A DNA stretch of 64,000 nt from Mitsuaria sp. GD03876 (lineage in GTDB: Bacteria; Pseudomonadota; Gammaproteobacteria; Burkholderiales; Burkholderiaceae_C): positions 89,255 through 153,254 of the forward strand of contig NZ_JAOCCU010000010.1 in NCBI RefSeq assembly GCF_029840635.1. Direction: 5' to 3'. Below the pieces are notes generated by a model. The model worked only from the letters and a program-made list of their open reading frames with translations, was not told where the DNA came from and made no database searches. Below, in pieces: positions 37,637-46,011 of this stretch; position 1 is the stretch's first letter, and every line of letters starts with the position of its first letter. Position numbers and translations under genes: made by a program.

Positions 37637-39292
37637 TCAACCGGCATCGGCCCCCTGGTTCCATCCGCGGATCACGAACCGCAGCTTGCCCTTGATGCCG
37701 GGACTGGTCGGATGCCGCGAGCCATCGGGGGCGATGGTGGTGCTGTCGAAGTCGACCGCGACCTCCACCGCCTGGTCGGCGATCTGCTGCGGCGTCAGCC
37801 CCGTGCTGGCCGAGGCGACACCTGCGTCCTGCCACGCGTACTTCACCTTCCACGGCGTGCCGTCGGCGCGCGGTGGCTCCAGCTCGAGGATCAGCGCGTT
37901 GCGGAACAGGTAGCCGCCCTCGAAGTGCTGGTTGAGCCACAGGCGCTGGTCGATCTCGTAGTCGGGCACGCGCACGCCCAGCGTCAGCCCGTAGGCGAGC
38001 GAGCGCCGTCTGGGGTTGACCTTGGCCCGATTGGCCAGGAACACCGTCGACAGGTAGTTGGTGCACGGCCCCTTGCGCTGGAGCCAGTCCGCGTGCGCGA
38101 CCACCGCGACGGAGTCCTCCTCCGCCATGCGCCGCGTCAGGTACCAGAGCTTGCCGCGCGGCGCGGCCTGCATCTCGATCTGGTACAGCGCGTTGATCCG
38201 TTTCGGCGCGTCGTCGGCGGCCTTGAGCACGTCCTGGGGCAGGCGGATCTCGTCGATGTCCATCCACACGTCGACGCGGACGTCGCCGAAGAGGAAGCGG
38301 GTGAGGTTCTGGAACGCCTCCTCGCTATTGACGATGCCGTAGAAGCCCGAGTGCGAGCGGTAGGCGAAGGCCTTGGCGCACGGCGCGCCGATGCTGCCGT
38401 CGGCGTTGAGCCCGCGCAGCGTGGCGTTCTCGATCTTCACCAGGCCGTCGCTGCCGTTGCCGACGAAGGTGCGCGACAGGCCGGCGCCGGCCTCGTAGTC
38501 CATCCGGTTGGTGCCGACCATGGTGAACACGCGTTGCGAGGGGAAGCGCGCCTCGGGCAGCAGGTCGACGGCGCCATGCCGCTTGAAGGCGGCCTTCAGG
38601 TCGAGGTAGTCGGCCATCCGCGCGCCGCGATTGAAGTTGCTGATGTCCATCGCCGAGAACCAGGTCGGCACGTTGACGCCGAGCATGTCGATGCCGTTGT
38701 GCGGCGTGGCGTAGGTGAAGAACTTGTCGACGCTGCCGGCGACGCCCTGCGGGTCGAGGGCCGGGTTCTGCAGGAAGGCGCGGCACACGAGGCCGCCCAT
38801 CGAGTGCGCGACCAGGTGGCAGCGGAAGTCGGCCGCGGTGTCGACACCGCTGCGCGGATTGGCGACGACGAGCTGGCGGACCTTGGCGACGAGCTCGGAC
38901 AGCCCCTTCGCGAAGGCCTCGATCGAGGGCGTCTCGCCGGTGCCGAAGAGCGTGGAGGCGGGGTCGTAGTAGCGGTAGATGACGATGGCGCGGCTGCCGA
39001 GCGCGTTGTCGGTGGGCTTGCCGGCGGCGTCGACTTCCCAGCCGGGGTCGACGATGTCGAGGCCGTCCTCATAGACATCGGCGTAGCCGAAGTCCGAGGC
39101 GAGACGCACGACGGGCGATTCGAAGACGAACTTCCGGGGCCGGCTCTTGTCGCTGGCCGAGGCGCGCATGGTGGTCGAGCCGAGGTTGAAGCCGCAGAAC
39201 GGATCGGCGCTGGTCTCGTCGATCTCGCCGCGGGTCATCGCGAAGCCGCGGACGTAGATGATGGGATGGAACGGTGCGTTGCTGTTAGCCAT
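37637..39292 (-). CDS. cytosolic lipase/PGAP1-like alpha/beta hydrolase
   Basis: 551 residues with no signal peptide. The nucleophile elbow is HLVAHSMGGLVCRAFL (serine about residue 165), followed by FFTYATPHNGIDMLG, as in PGAP1-like and lecithin-acyltransferase-type hydrolases. The first 30 residues (FHPIIYVRGFAMTRGEID) lead into the alpha/beta core. The C-terminal 200 residues contain beta-rich segments (YEIDQRLWLNQHFEGG, GKLRFVIRGWNQGADAG) that I do not recognise. The gene is monocistronic and converges with kdgK. The substrate is not evident; a lipid or ester substrate is the class expectation. Confidence 0.72.
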   Translation of the reverse strand: MANSNAPFHPIIYVRGFAMTRGEIDETSADPFCGFNLGSTTMRASASDKSRPRKFVFESPVVRLASDFGYADVYEDGLDIVDPGWEVDAAGKPTDNALGSRAIVIYRYYDPASTLFGTGETPSIEAFAKGLSELVAKVRQLVVANPRSGVDTAADFRCHLVAHSMGGLVCRAFLQNPALDPQGVAGSVDKFFTYATPHNGIDMLGVNVPTWFSAMDISNFNRGARMADYLDLKAAFKRHGAVDLLPEARFPSQRVFTMVGTNRMDYEAGAGLSRTFVGNGSDGLVKIENATLRGLNADGSIGAPCAKAFAYRSHSGFYGIVNSEEAFQNLTRFLFGDVRVDVWMDIDEIRLPQDVLKAADDAPKRINALYQIEMQAAPRGKLWYLTRRMAEEDSVAVVAHADWLQRKGPCTNYLSTVFLANRAKVNPRRRSLAYGLTLGVRVPDYEIDQRLWLNQHFEGGYLFRNALILELEPPRADGTPWKVKYAWQDAGVASASTGLTPQQIADQAVEVAVDFDSTTIAPDGSRHPTSPGIKGKLRFVIRGWNQGADAG

Positions 39293-39320
39293 GGGACCCT
39301 CCCGGGTCCGTGGACAGCAG

Positions 39321-39347
39321 ACCCCGCGCGAGTCTGGCGCGCGGGGT
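39321..39347. other. GC-rich hairpin in an intergenic spacer
   Basis: Perfect 9-bp arms ACCCCGCGC and GCGCGGGGT with a 9-base loop, in the 108-base gap between the small secreted protein gene and the lipase-like gene. It may be a transcription boundary, although no T-run follows on either strand. Confidence 0.55.
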
Positions 39348-39400
39348 GTCGGGCGTCATCCCCAAGAACTAGGGCGGGGACGGCGGGGTTGCTCGTTGGC

Positions 39401-39751
39401 TCACTGCTGGTAGACGCGCAGCCACTGGATCGATTCGGTGTCTCCCCAGTCAGGGCAGCTCCCGGTCCCCGTGATGAGCACCTGCCTGCCGGTGGCGGAC
39501 GCCATCAACGCGTTGGCTGCCATGGCCTTGCCCTCGGGGGTCGTGATCCGGATGACGTAGCGGCGGGAGCCGACGGTCTCCGTCCCGCACGTCGGCGTGC
39601 CGCTGGACGCGACGTCGAGGTAGAGGAACAGGCCGTGCGCCTGCGATTCGGTCATCAGGATCTTGCCGTAGGCATTCCCGGCCCATGCGGCCAGCGGCAA
39701 GGTCGTCGTCAGCGCGGCCAAGGCCACGGATCGGATCAGTGCTCGTTTCAT
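39401..39751 (-). CDS. small secreted protein of unknown function
   Basis: 116 residues from the ATG at 39751; the open frame upstream is shadow of puuD. A clear signal peptide (MKRALIRSVALAALTTTLPLAAWA) precedes about 92 mature residues. The mature part has two cysteines, in TPTCGTETV and GSCPDWGD, which could form a disulfide, and ends in IQWLRVYQQ. I do not recognise the family. It stands between the lipase-like gene and puuD, all on the same strand, with spacers near 100 bases, so no operon link is clear. Confidence 0.7.
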   Translation of the reverse strand: MKRALIRSVALAALTTTLPLAAWAGNAYGKILMTESQAHGLFLYLDVASSGTPTCGTETVGSRRYVIRITTPEGKAMAANALMASATGRQVLITGTGSCPDWGDTESIQWLRVYQQ

Positions 39752-39846
39752 GCGAGGGGTCCTCGTTCGTTGTCGGAGTGGTTCGAACGACCTCCCCGGC
39801 CGTTCCCCGCGTCGCGGGCTGCGCATCGTAGCGTCCTCACGCCCGG

Positions 39847-41094
39847 CTAGCGCTCCTTGAACCACCGCCCCAACGTCGCCCGCTCCTCGTCGGTGATGCC
39901 GGTCGCGTTGTTCAGCGGCATCGTCTTCTGCACCACCACCTGCTGGTAGATCTCGGCCGCGTGCTGCTCGATCATCTGCGGCTCGTGGAACTGGATGCGC
40001 TTGGGCGCCAGCGCCGCGTTGTGGCAGGCCAGGCAGCGCGCGTTGACGATCTGGCGGACCTGCTCGACGCTCACCGGGCCCTCGCCCGCCGTAGCAGCCG
40101 GCGCGGCCGATCCCGCGCTCCCCACTGTCGTCCCCGCCGCCGGCGGCGCGGTCACCGGCACCATCGCCGGCGACGGCGCCAGCGCCGTGATCAGGCCGGC
40201 CAGCAGCATCGCCACCGCCACCAGCAGCGGCCACGCGTCGAAGCCCTTGTGGCGCTTCACGAACCAGGTGCGCACCAGCGCCCCGACCAGCATCAGCACC
40301 ACCAGCACCAGCCAGTTGCGCGGGTGGCTGTACAGCATGCCGTAGTGGTTGGACAGCATCGCGATCAGCACCGGCAGCGTGAAGTAGGTGTTGTGCACGC
40401 TGCGCTGCTTGCCGCGCTGGCCATGGACCGGATCCACCGGCCGCCCCGCCCGCATGTCGGCGATCACCTGCTTCTGGCCCGGGATGATCCAGAAGAACAC
40501 GTTCGCGCTCATCATCGTGGCGATCATCGCGCCGGTGATCAGGAAGGCCGCCCGCCCCGCGAAGAGCTGGCTCGCGCCCCACGCCGCCGCCACGATCACG
40601 ACCGCAATCAGGCCGAGCACGACGCCGTCGTTGCCGATCGAGCCATCGGCCTTGCGCCCGAAGCGCCGGCAGATCTGGTCATACACGATCCAGCCGCCCG
40701 CGAGGAACCCCAGCGCCCCCGCCACCGCCGCCGGCGCGCTCCAGTCATGCACGCGCTTGTCGATCAGGTAGGTGTCGGCATTGAAGAGGTACAGCAGCGC
40801 GAAGAGCGCGAAGCCGCTCATCCACGTCCAGTAGCTCTCCCAATAGAACCAGTGCAGGTCACGCGGCAGGTTGCCCGGCGCGACCATGTACTTCTGCGGG
40901 TTGTAGAAGCCGCCGCCATGCACCGCCCACAACTCGCCATCGACACCCTTGGCGGTCAGGTCCTCGGCCCGCGGCTTGACCAGGTGGTTGTCCAGCCAGA
41001 CGAAATAGAAGGAGGCGCCGATCCAGGCGATGGCCACGATCACGTGCAGCCAGCGCAGCAGCAGATTGGCCCAGTCGAGCAGGTAGCTGTCCAT
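39847..41094 (-). CDS. puuD: membrane urate hydroxylase with C-terminal cytochrome c (PuuD)
   Basis: 415 residues from the ATG at 41094 (MDSYLLDWANLLLRWLHV); the open frame upstream to 41217 has no family counterpart. The N-terminal part has seven or eight membrane segments with AIAWIGASFYFVWLD and VFFWIIPGQK. The C-terminal cytochrome c domain binds haem through CLACH, with a candidate axial methionine in KTMPLNNATG. PuuD oxidises urate to 5-hydroxyisourate and passes electrons to the respiratory chain. Its product is the substrate of UraH encoded upstream. An operator-like palindrome is 100 bases before the start. Confidence 0.93.
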   Translation of the reverse strand: MDSYLLDWANLLLRWLHVIVAIAWIGASFYFVWLDNHLVKPRAEDLTAKGVDGELWAVHGGGFYNPQKYMVAPGNLPRDLHWFYWESYWTWMSGFALFALLYLFNADTYLIDKRVHDWSAPAAVAGALGFLAGGWIVYDQICRRFGRKADGSIGNDGVVLGLIAVVIVAAAWGASQLFAGRAAFLITGAMIATMMSANVFFWIIPGQKQVIADMRAGRPVDPVHGQRGKQRSVHNTYFTLPVLIAMLSNHYGMLYSHPRNWLVLVVLMLVGALVRTWFVKRHKGFDAWPLLVAVAMLLAGLITALAPSPAMVPVTAPPAAGTTVGSAGSAAPAATAGEGPVSVEQVRQIVNARCLACHNAALAPKRIQFHEPQMIEQHAAEIYQQVVVQKTMPLNNATGITDEERATLGRWFKER

Positions 41095-41194
41095 CAACGA
41101 AGGGAATGCAAGGTCCGGACCACCACTGCGGGCGCTGTGAACCGGCAAGCGTCGCGCTGAAGAATCGGGGCGCCGCGGCGACGTCAAGGCGCGA

Positions 41195-41206
41195 AGTGTA
41201 TACAGT
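41195..41206. promoter_or_regulatory. purine operator copy before puuD
   Basis: AGTGTATACAGT, one base different from the perfect palindrome AGTGTATACACT found before the purine gntR gene. It lies in the 141-base gap between xdhC and puuD, so puuD has its own regulated promoter. Its TATACA core could coincide with a -10 box. Confidence 0.7.
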
Positions 41207-41235
41207 CCGGCGCGCACCGCCGCCTCGCGACAGGA

Positions 41236-42054
41236 TCAACGCGCCTCCGGCAACTCCTGCATCGCCTGCGCCACCACCGACAGCGCCACCATCTCCGGCT
41301 GCTTGCCAGGAATGCCGGGAATGCCGATCGGGCAAGTCACGTGAGCGAGCTCGTCGGGCCCGAAGCCCCGCGCTTCCAGGCGATGTCGGAAGGTCGCCCA
41401 CTTGCTCTTGCTGCCGATCAGGCCGATGTACGGGAGGTCCTTCGCCTCGCGCTGCCGCTTCAGGCAGGCGGCCAGGATGTCGAGGTCCTCGGCATGGCTG
41501 AAGCTCATGATCAGCACATGCGAGCCCGGCGCCAGCGTCGGCACCGCGCCCTGCACCGGCTCCGACTGCTCCGCGCGGACGTTGTCCGGCAGCGGCTCCG
41601 GGAACATCCCTTCGCGGCTGTCGATCCAGTGCACCCGCGCCGGCAGCTTCGCCAGCAGGTCCACGATCGCGCGTCCCACGTGGCCGCCGCCGAACAGCGC
41701 GATACGCCGCCAGTCGCGTTGATCGCCGAGCCGATCCGCCAATCCCGCGATCGACTGCGCGTCCAGCCAGTCGAAGGTCAGCCACACGACCCCGCCGCAG
41801 CACTGCCCCAGCGAGGGCCCGAGCGCGAAACGCTGCCGCGCCTCCAGCACCCGGCCCGCGGCCAGCGCCGCGCGGGCCTTGGCGATCGCGTCGAACTCGA
41901 GCTGCCCGCCGCCGATCGTGCCGACCACGTCCGACGCGGTCACCGCCATCCAGGCCCCGACCTCGCGCGGCCCGCTGCCCTGCAGCTCGTCCACGCGCAC
42001 CAGCACGGCCGGCTCGCGCGCGAGCCTCAGCGCCAGGGTCTGCCACGCGCGCAT
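41236..42054 (-). CDS. xdhC: xanthine dehydrogenase accessory protein
   Basis: 272 residues. XdhC binds and sulfurates the molybdenum cofactor before insertion into xanthine dehydrogenase. The N-terminal domain carries GTIGGGQLEFDAI and SLGQCCGG with the conserved cysteines; the C-terminal Rossmann-like domain has LFGGGHVGRAIVDLL and YIGLIGSKSKWA. The structural genes xdhA and xdhB are not in the window. It lies ten bases after uraH. A GAGGG precedes the ATG. Confidence 0.92.
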   Translation of the reverse strand: MRAWQTLALRLAREPAVLVRVDELQGSGPREVGAWMAVTASDVVGTIGGGQLEFDAIAKARAALAAGRVLEARQRFALGPSLGQCCGGVVWLTFDWLDAQSIAGLADRLGDQRDWRRIALFGGGHVGRAIVDLLAKLPARVHWIDSREGMFPEPLPDNVRAEQSEPVQGAVPTLAPGSHVLIMSFSHAEDLDILAACLKRQREAKDLPYIGLIGSKSKWATFRHRLEARGFGPDELAHVTCPIGIPGIPGKQPEMVALSVVAQAMQELPEAR

Positions 42055-42064
42055 CGCCAGGCCC

Positions 42065-42418
42065 TCAGCTCCCGCGGTAGGTGGAGTACGACCACGGGCT
42101 CGCCAGCAGCGGCACGTGGTAATGCGCCTGCGGATCGGCGATGCCGAAATCCAGCGGCACCTCGTCCAGGAAGGCCGGCTCCGGCAGCGTCACGCGCCGG
42201 GCGCGGAAGTAGTCCGCCACCTCGAACACCAGCCGGTAGCGCCCTGGCTGGAAGCTCGCGCCTTCGAGCAGCGGCCCGTCGGCGCGTCCGTCGGCATTGA
42301 GCGTCAGCACCTGCAGCAAGCGAGGCTCGCCGGCCTCGAGGCGGTACAGCCGCACCGCCATGCCGGCCGCCGGGCTGCCATGCATCGTGTCCAGGACGTG
42401 GGTGGTGAGCTTGCCCAT
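42065..42418 (-). CDS. uraH: 5-hydroxyisourate hydrolase
   Basis: 117 residues, a transthyretin-like enzyme. It starts MGKLTTHVLDTMHGSPAAG and ends in the diagnostic tetrapeptide YRGS, part of the active site. It hydrolyses 5-hydroxyisourate, made by PuuD, to OHCU, which the UraD domain of the 44202-45992 gene decarboxylates. The open frame upstream is shadow of gntR. The start lies 28 bases from the purine operator, so it should be directly regulated. It is the first gene of the uraH-xdhC unit. Confidence 0.95.
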   Translation of the reverse strand: MGKLTTHVLDTMHGSPAAGMAVRLYRLEAGEPRLLQVLTLNADGRADGPLLEGASFQPGRYRLVFEVADYFRARRVTLPEPAFLDEVPLDFGIADPQAHYHVPLLASPWSYSTYRGS

Positions 42419-42445
42419 CGGGATTCGGTTCGGGTGAAATCGCAA

Positions 42446-42457
42446 AGTGTATACACT
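42446..42457. promoter_or_regulatory. purine operator between uraH and gntR
   Basis: AGTGTATACACT, a perfect 12-bp palindrome, lies midway between divergent uraH and gntR (24 bases before gntR). The same word with one change recurs before puuD. GntR/FCD regulators often bind TGTATACA-like sites, so the adjacent gntR product is the likely ligand-responsive repressor of both directions and of itself. Confidence 0.75.
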
Positions 42458-42481
42458 CCCGGACACAAAAACGCTCCTGCC

Positions 42482-43165
42482 ATGAACGCCCGCGATCCCG
42501 ACGCCAGCGCCTCCGTCACCGAGCGCATCACCACCGCCATCACGCAGGCGATCGTGGAGCGCCGCCTGATGCCCGGCACCAAGCTGGTCGAGCAGCAGCT
42601 GGCCGACATCTTCGACTGCTCGCGCACGCTGGTCCGGCAGGCGCTCAACCAGCTCAGCCGCGACCGCCTGGTGCGGCTGGAACCGGCCCGGGGCGCCTTC
42701 GTCGCGCAGCCCAGCGTCGAGGAAGCGCGCCAGGTCTTCGAGGTGCGCAAGATGCTCGAGGCCGCGATGCTGGCCGACCTCTGCCAGCGCATCACGCCGG
42801 CGCAGGTCCGGCAGCTGCGCACCCATTTGAAGCAGGAACGCGAAGCCGTCGCCCGCACCGACGTGCCCGGCCGCACGCGGTTGCTGGCGGACTTCCACGT
42901 GGTGCTCGCCCGCATGCAGGGCAACGAGGTGCTGGCCCAGCTGCTGACCGACCTGCTGTCGCGCAGCTCGCTGATCGCGCTGATGTACCAGAGCTCCCAT
43001 TCCGCCGCCGAATCCCAGGCCGAGCACGAAGCCATCGTCGACGCGCTGGAAGCCCGCGACAAGCGCGCGGCGCTGAAGCTGCTGGACGCGCACCTCGGCA
43101 ACGTCGAGGCCAACCTCCGGCTCGACCCGCGCGTGCAGGACCTGAAGTCGGTCCTGCAACTCTGA
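42482..43165 (+). CDS. GntR/FCD regulator of purine catabolism
   Basis: 227 residues from the ATG at 42482. The winged helix-turn-helix (TKLVEQQLADIFDCSRTLVRQALNQLSRDRL) spans about residues 15-75, and an FCD all-alpha domain follows, with the metal-ligand-type sequence RLLADFHVVLARM. The open frame upstream is shadow of uraH/xdhC. It heads the rightward purine operon: puuE starts 25 bases after its stop. The palindrome just upstream and its copy before puuD suggest that it controls the whole cluster. The effector is probably urate, allantoin or a related compound. Confidence 0.88.
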   Translation: MNARDPDASASVTERITTAITQAIVERRLMPGTKLVEQQLADIFDCSRTLVRQALNQLSRDRLVRLEPARGAFVAQPSVEEARQVFEVRKMLEAAMLADLCQRITPAQVRQLRTHLKQEREAVARTDVPGRTRLLADFHVVLARMQGNEVLAQLLTDLLSRSSLIALMYQSSHSAAESQAEHEAIVDALEARDKRAALKLLDAHLGNVEANLRLDPRVQDLKSVLQL

Positions 43166-43190
43166 CCCCGACCGCCCTCGCCCCACGACC

Positions 43191-44147
43191 ATGAAACCCG
43201 TCGTCTCCCCCGGCTACCCCCGCGACCTGATCGGCTACGGCGAACACCCGCCGCAGGCGCGCTGGCCGGGCCAGGCGCGCATCGCCGTGCAGTTCGTCCT
43301 CAACTACGAGGAAGGCGGCGAGCACTCCGTGCTGCACGGCGACGCCGGCAGCGAGCAGTTCCTGTCCGAGATGTTCAACCCGGCCGCCTACCCCGCGCGC
43401 CACCTGAGCATGGAAGGCATCTACGAATACGGCTCGCGCGCCGGCGTCTGGCGCCTGCTGCGCGAATTCGAGAAACGCGCGCTGCCGCTCACCGTCTTCG
43501 GCGTGTCGATGGCGCTGGAGCGGCATCCGGAGCTGACGCGGGCCTTCGTCGAGCTGAACCATGAGATCGCCTGTCACGGCTGGCGCTGGATCCATTACCA
43601 GAACGTCGACGAGGCCACCGAGCGCCAGCACATGGACATCGGCATGGACATCGTCCAGCGGCTGACCGGCGAGCGCCCGTCGGGCTGGTACACCGGCCGC
43701 GACAGTCCCCACACGCGCCGCCTGGTCGCCGACTTCGGCGGCTTCGAGTACGACAGCGACTACTACGGCGACGACCTGCCGTTCTGGCTCAACGTGCGCA
43801 AGACCGACGGCGTGCTCGCGCCGCACCTGGTGGTGCCCTACACGCTGGACTGCAACGACATGCGCTTCGCGCTGCCGCAGGGTTTCAGCCACGGCGACGA
43901 GTTCTTCGAGTACCTGCGCGACACCTTCGACGTGCTCTACGCCGAGGGCGCGGAGACGCCCAAGATGATGAGCATCGGCATGCATTGCCGGCTGCTCGGC
44001 CGGCCGGGCCGGATGCGGGCGCTGCAGCGATTCCTCGACCATGTCGAGAAACACGACCGCGTCTGGGTCGCCCGCCGCGTCGACATCGCCCGTCACTGGC
44101 GCGCCACGCATCCGTTCGATGCGGACACCGCCTTCGTCTGGGGCTGA
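43191..44147 (+). CDS. puuE: PuuE-type allantoinase (polysaccharide-deacetylase fold)
   Basis: 318 residues. PuuE is a metal-independent allantoinase related to polysaccharide deacetylases; it opens the allantoin ring to allantoate. Family segments include YPRDLIGYGEHPPQARWPG at the start, NYEEGGEHSVLHGD, ACHGWRWIHYQ with its histidine, and FGGFEYDSDYYGDDLPFW. It lies between gntR and the uraD fusion, as expected for the step between OHCU decarboxylation and allantoate hydrolysis. The classic zinc allantoinase AllB is not present. Confidence 0.94.
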   Translation: MKPVVSPGYPRDLIGYGEHPPQARWPGQARIAVQFVLNYEEGGEHSVLHGDAGSEQFLSEMFNPAAYPARHLSMEGIYEYGSRAGVWRLLREFEKRALPLTVFGVSMALERHPELTRAFVELNHEIACHGWRWIHYQNVDEATERQHMDIGMDIVQRLTGERPSGWYTGRDSPHTRRLVADFGGFEYDSDYYGDDLPFWLNVRKTDGVLAPHLVVPYTLDCNDMRFALPQGFSHGDEFFEYLRDTFDVLYAEGAETPKMMSIGMHCRLLGRPGRMRALQRFLDHVEKHDRVWVARRVDIARHWRATHPFDADTAFVWG

Positions 44148-44201
44148 GCGCCGACGAGTCCTTCGAGCGTCCCCCACGAGCTTCCGCCCCACGAGCTTCC
44201 G

Positions 44202-45992
44202 ATGACCACGCCCGCTCCCGCCCTCACCCTCGACCTGCTCAACGCCGCCGACGAGACGCGCTTCGTCGCGCTGCTCGACGGGATCTATGAACACTCGCCG
44301 TGGATCGCGCGGCGCGCCTTCGCGGCGCGCCCGGCGGCGGGCTTCGCCAGCCTCGCCGCGCTCAAGCACGCGATGGCGACGGTGGTGCGCGAGGCCGCGC
44401 TCGACGAGCAGCTCGGCCTGATCCGCGCCCACCCGGAACTCGCCGGCAAGGCGATGGTCGCGCGCACGCTGACCGCCGAGTCGACGAACGAGCAAGGCAA
44501 GGCCGGCCTCACCGACTGCACGCCCGAGGAGTTCGCGCGCCTGCAGCAGCTCAATGCCGACTACAACGCGCGCTTCGGCTGGCCCTTCATCCTGGCGGTG
44601 CGCGGTCCGCGCGGCGACGGCCTCTCGCGCGGGCAGATCATCGAGACCTTCGCGCGGCGGCTGAACGCCCATCCGGACATCGAGCGCGCCGAGTGCCTGC
44701 GCAACATCCACCGGATCGCGGAGATCCGGCTCAACGACAAGTTCGGCGTCACGCCCACGCTCGGCAACCAGGTCTGGGACTGGGCGGAATCGCTGGCGCG
44801 CTTCTCCGATCCCGGCTTCGCCGAGCACGGGCAGTTGACCGTCCTCTACCTGACCGAGGCGCACCGCGCCGCCGCCGCGCAGCTCGCCGACTGGATGCGC
44901 GAGTGCGGTTTCGACGAGGTGTCGCTCGACGCCGTCGGCAACGTCGTCGGCGTCTATCACGGCCAGGACCGCGACGCGCCGCGCCTGCTGACCGGCAGCC
45001 ACTACGACACCGTGCGCAATGGCGGCAAGTACGACGGCCGGCTCGGCATCCTGGTGCCGATGGCCTGCGTGCGCGAGCTCAAGCGCCAGGGCCGGCGCCT
45101 GCGCCACGGGCTGGAGGTGGTCGGCTTCTCCGAGGAGGAAGGCCAGCGCTACAAGGCGACCTTCCTCGGCTCCAGCGCGCTGGTCGGGCGCTTCGATCCC
45201 GCGTGGCTCGACCAGGCCGATGCCGACGGCGTCGTGCTGCGCGAGCTGATGCGCGAGGCCGGCCTGCCCGGGACGATGGACGCGATCCGCGCCCTCGAGC
45301 GCGATCCGGCGCGTTACCTCGGCGTCGTCGAGGTCCACATCGAGCAGGGCCCGGTGCTCAACGCGCTGGACCTGCCGCTGGGCGTGGTCACCTCGATCAA
45401 CGGCAGCCTGCGCTACGTCGGCGAGGTGCGCGGCCTCGCCTCCCACGCCGGCACCACGCCGATGGGCAGCCGCCGCGACGCCGCCGCCGCGGTGGCGGAG
45501 CTGATCCTGTACGTCGAGGAACGCGCCGGCGCGGTCCCCGAGGTCGTCGGCACCGTCGGCCAGCTGCAGGTGCCCAACGGCTCGATCAACGTGATCCCGG
45601 GCCGCTGCCGATTCAGCCTCGACCTGCGCGCGACCACCGACGCGGCGCGCGACGCGCTCGACGTCGACGTGCGCCAGCGGCTGGCCGAGATCTGCGAGCG
45701 CCGCGGCCTGAGCTTCACGCTCGAGCGCACCGAGGCCGCCGCCGCCGCGCCCAGCGCGCCGGCCTGGCAAACGCGCTGGGAGGCGGCGGTGGGCGCGCTC
45801 GGCCTGCCGGTGCACCGCATGCCCTCGGGCGCCGGCCACGACGCGATGAAGCTCCACCAGGCGATGCCGCAGGCCATGCTGTTCCAGCGCGGGCTGAACC
45901 TGGGCATCAGCCACAACCCGCTCGAAGCGATCAGCAACGACGACACCGAGCTGTGCGTGCGCGCCTTCCAGGCGCTGCTCGACGGCCTCTGA
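44202..45992 (+). CDS. OHCU decarboxylase-allantoate amidohydrolase fusion
   Basis: 596 residues, two enzymes in one chain. Residues 1 to about 170 are UraD: LIRAHPELAGK places the catalytic histidine at H77, followed by FGWPFILAVRG. Residues about 180-596 are a zinc-dependent amidohydrolase of the AllC/hydantoinase class: TGSHYDTVRNGGKYDGRLG, GFSEEEGQRY, VEVHIEQGPVL, GRCRFSLDLR, GAGHDAMKL and ISHNPLE are all present. The first activity yields S-allantoin, PuuE makes allantoate, and the second activity acts on allantoate. The fusion thus holds steps on either side of PuuE. No start, stop or frame break lies between the domains. Confidence 0.92.
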   Translation: MTTPAPALTLDLLNAADETRFVALLDGIYEHSPWIARRAFAARPAAGFASLAALKHAMATVVREAALDEQLGLIRAHPELAGKAMVARTLTAESTNEQGKAGLTDCTPEEFARLQQLNADYNARFGWPFILAVRGPRGDGLSRGQIIETFARRLNAHPDIERAECLRNIHRIAEIRLNDKFGVTPTLGNQVWDWAESLARFSDPGFAEHGQLTVLYLTEAHRAAAAQLADWMRECGFDEVSLDAVGNVVGVYHGQDRDAPRLLTGSHYDTVRNGGKYDGRLGILVPMACVRELKRQGRRLRHGLEVVGFSEEEGQRYKATFLGSSALVGRFDPAWLDQADADGVVLRELMREAGLPGTMDAIRALERDPARYLGVVEVHIEQGPVLNALDLPLGVVTSINGSLRYVGEVRGLASHAGTTPMGSRRDAAAAVAELILYVEERAGAVPEVVGTVGQLQVPNGSINVIPGRCRFSLDLRATTDAARDALDVDVRQRLAEICERRGLSFTLERTEAAAAAPSAPAWQTRWEAAVGALGLPVHRMPSGAGHDAMKLHQAMPQAMLFQRGLNLGISHNPLEAISNDDTELCVRAFQALLDGL

Positions 45993-46011
45993 CTTCCTCT
46001 CCGGACCCGCC

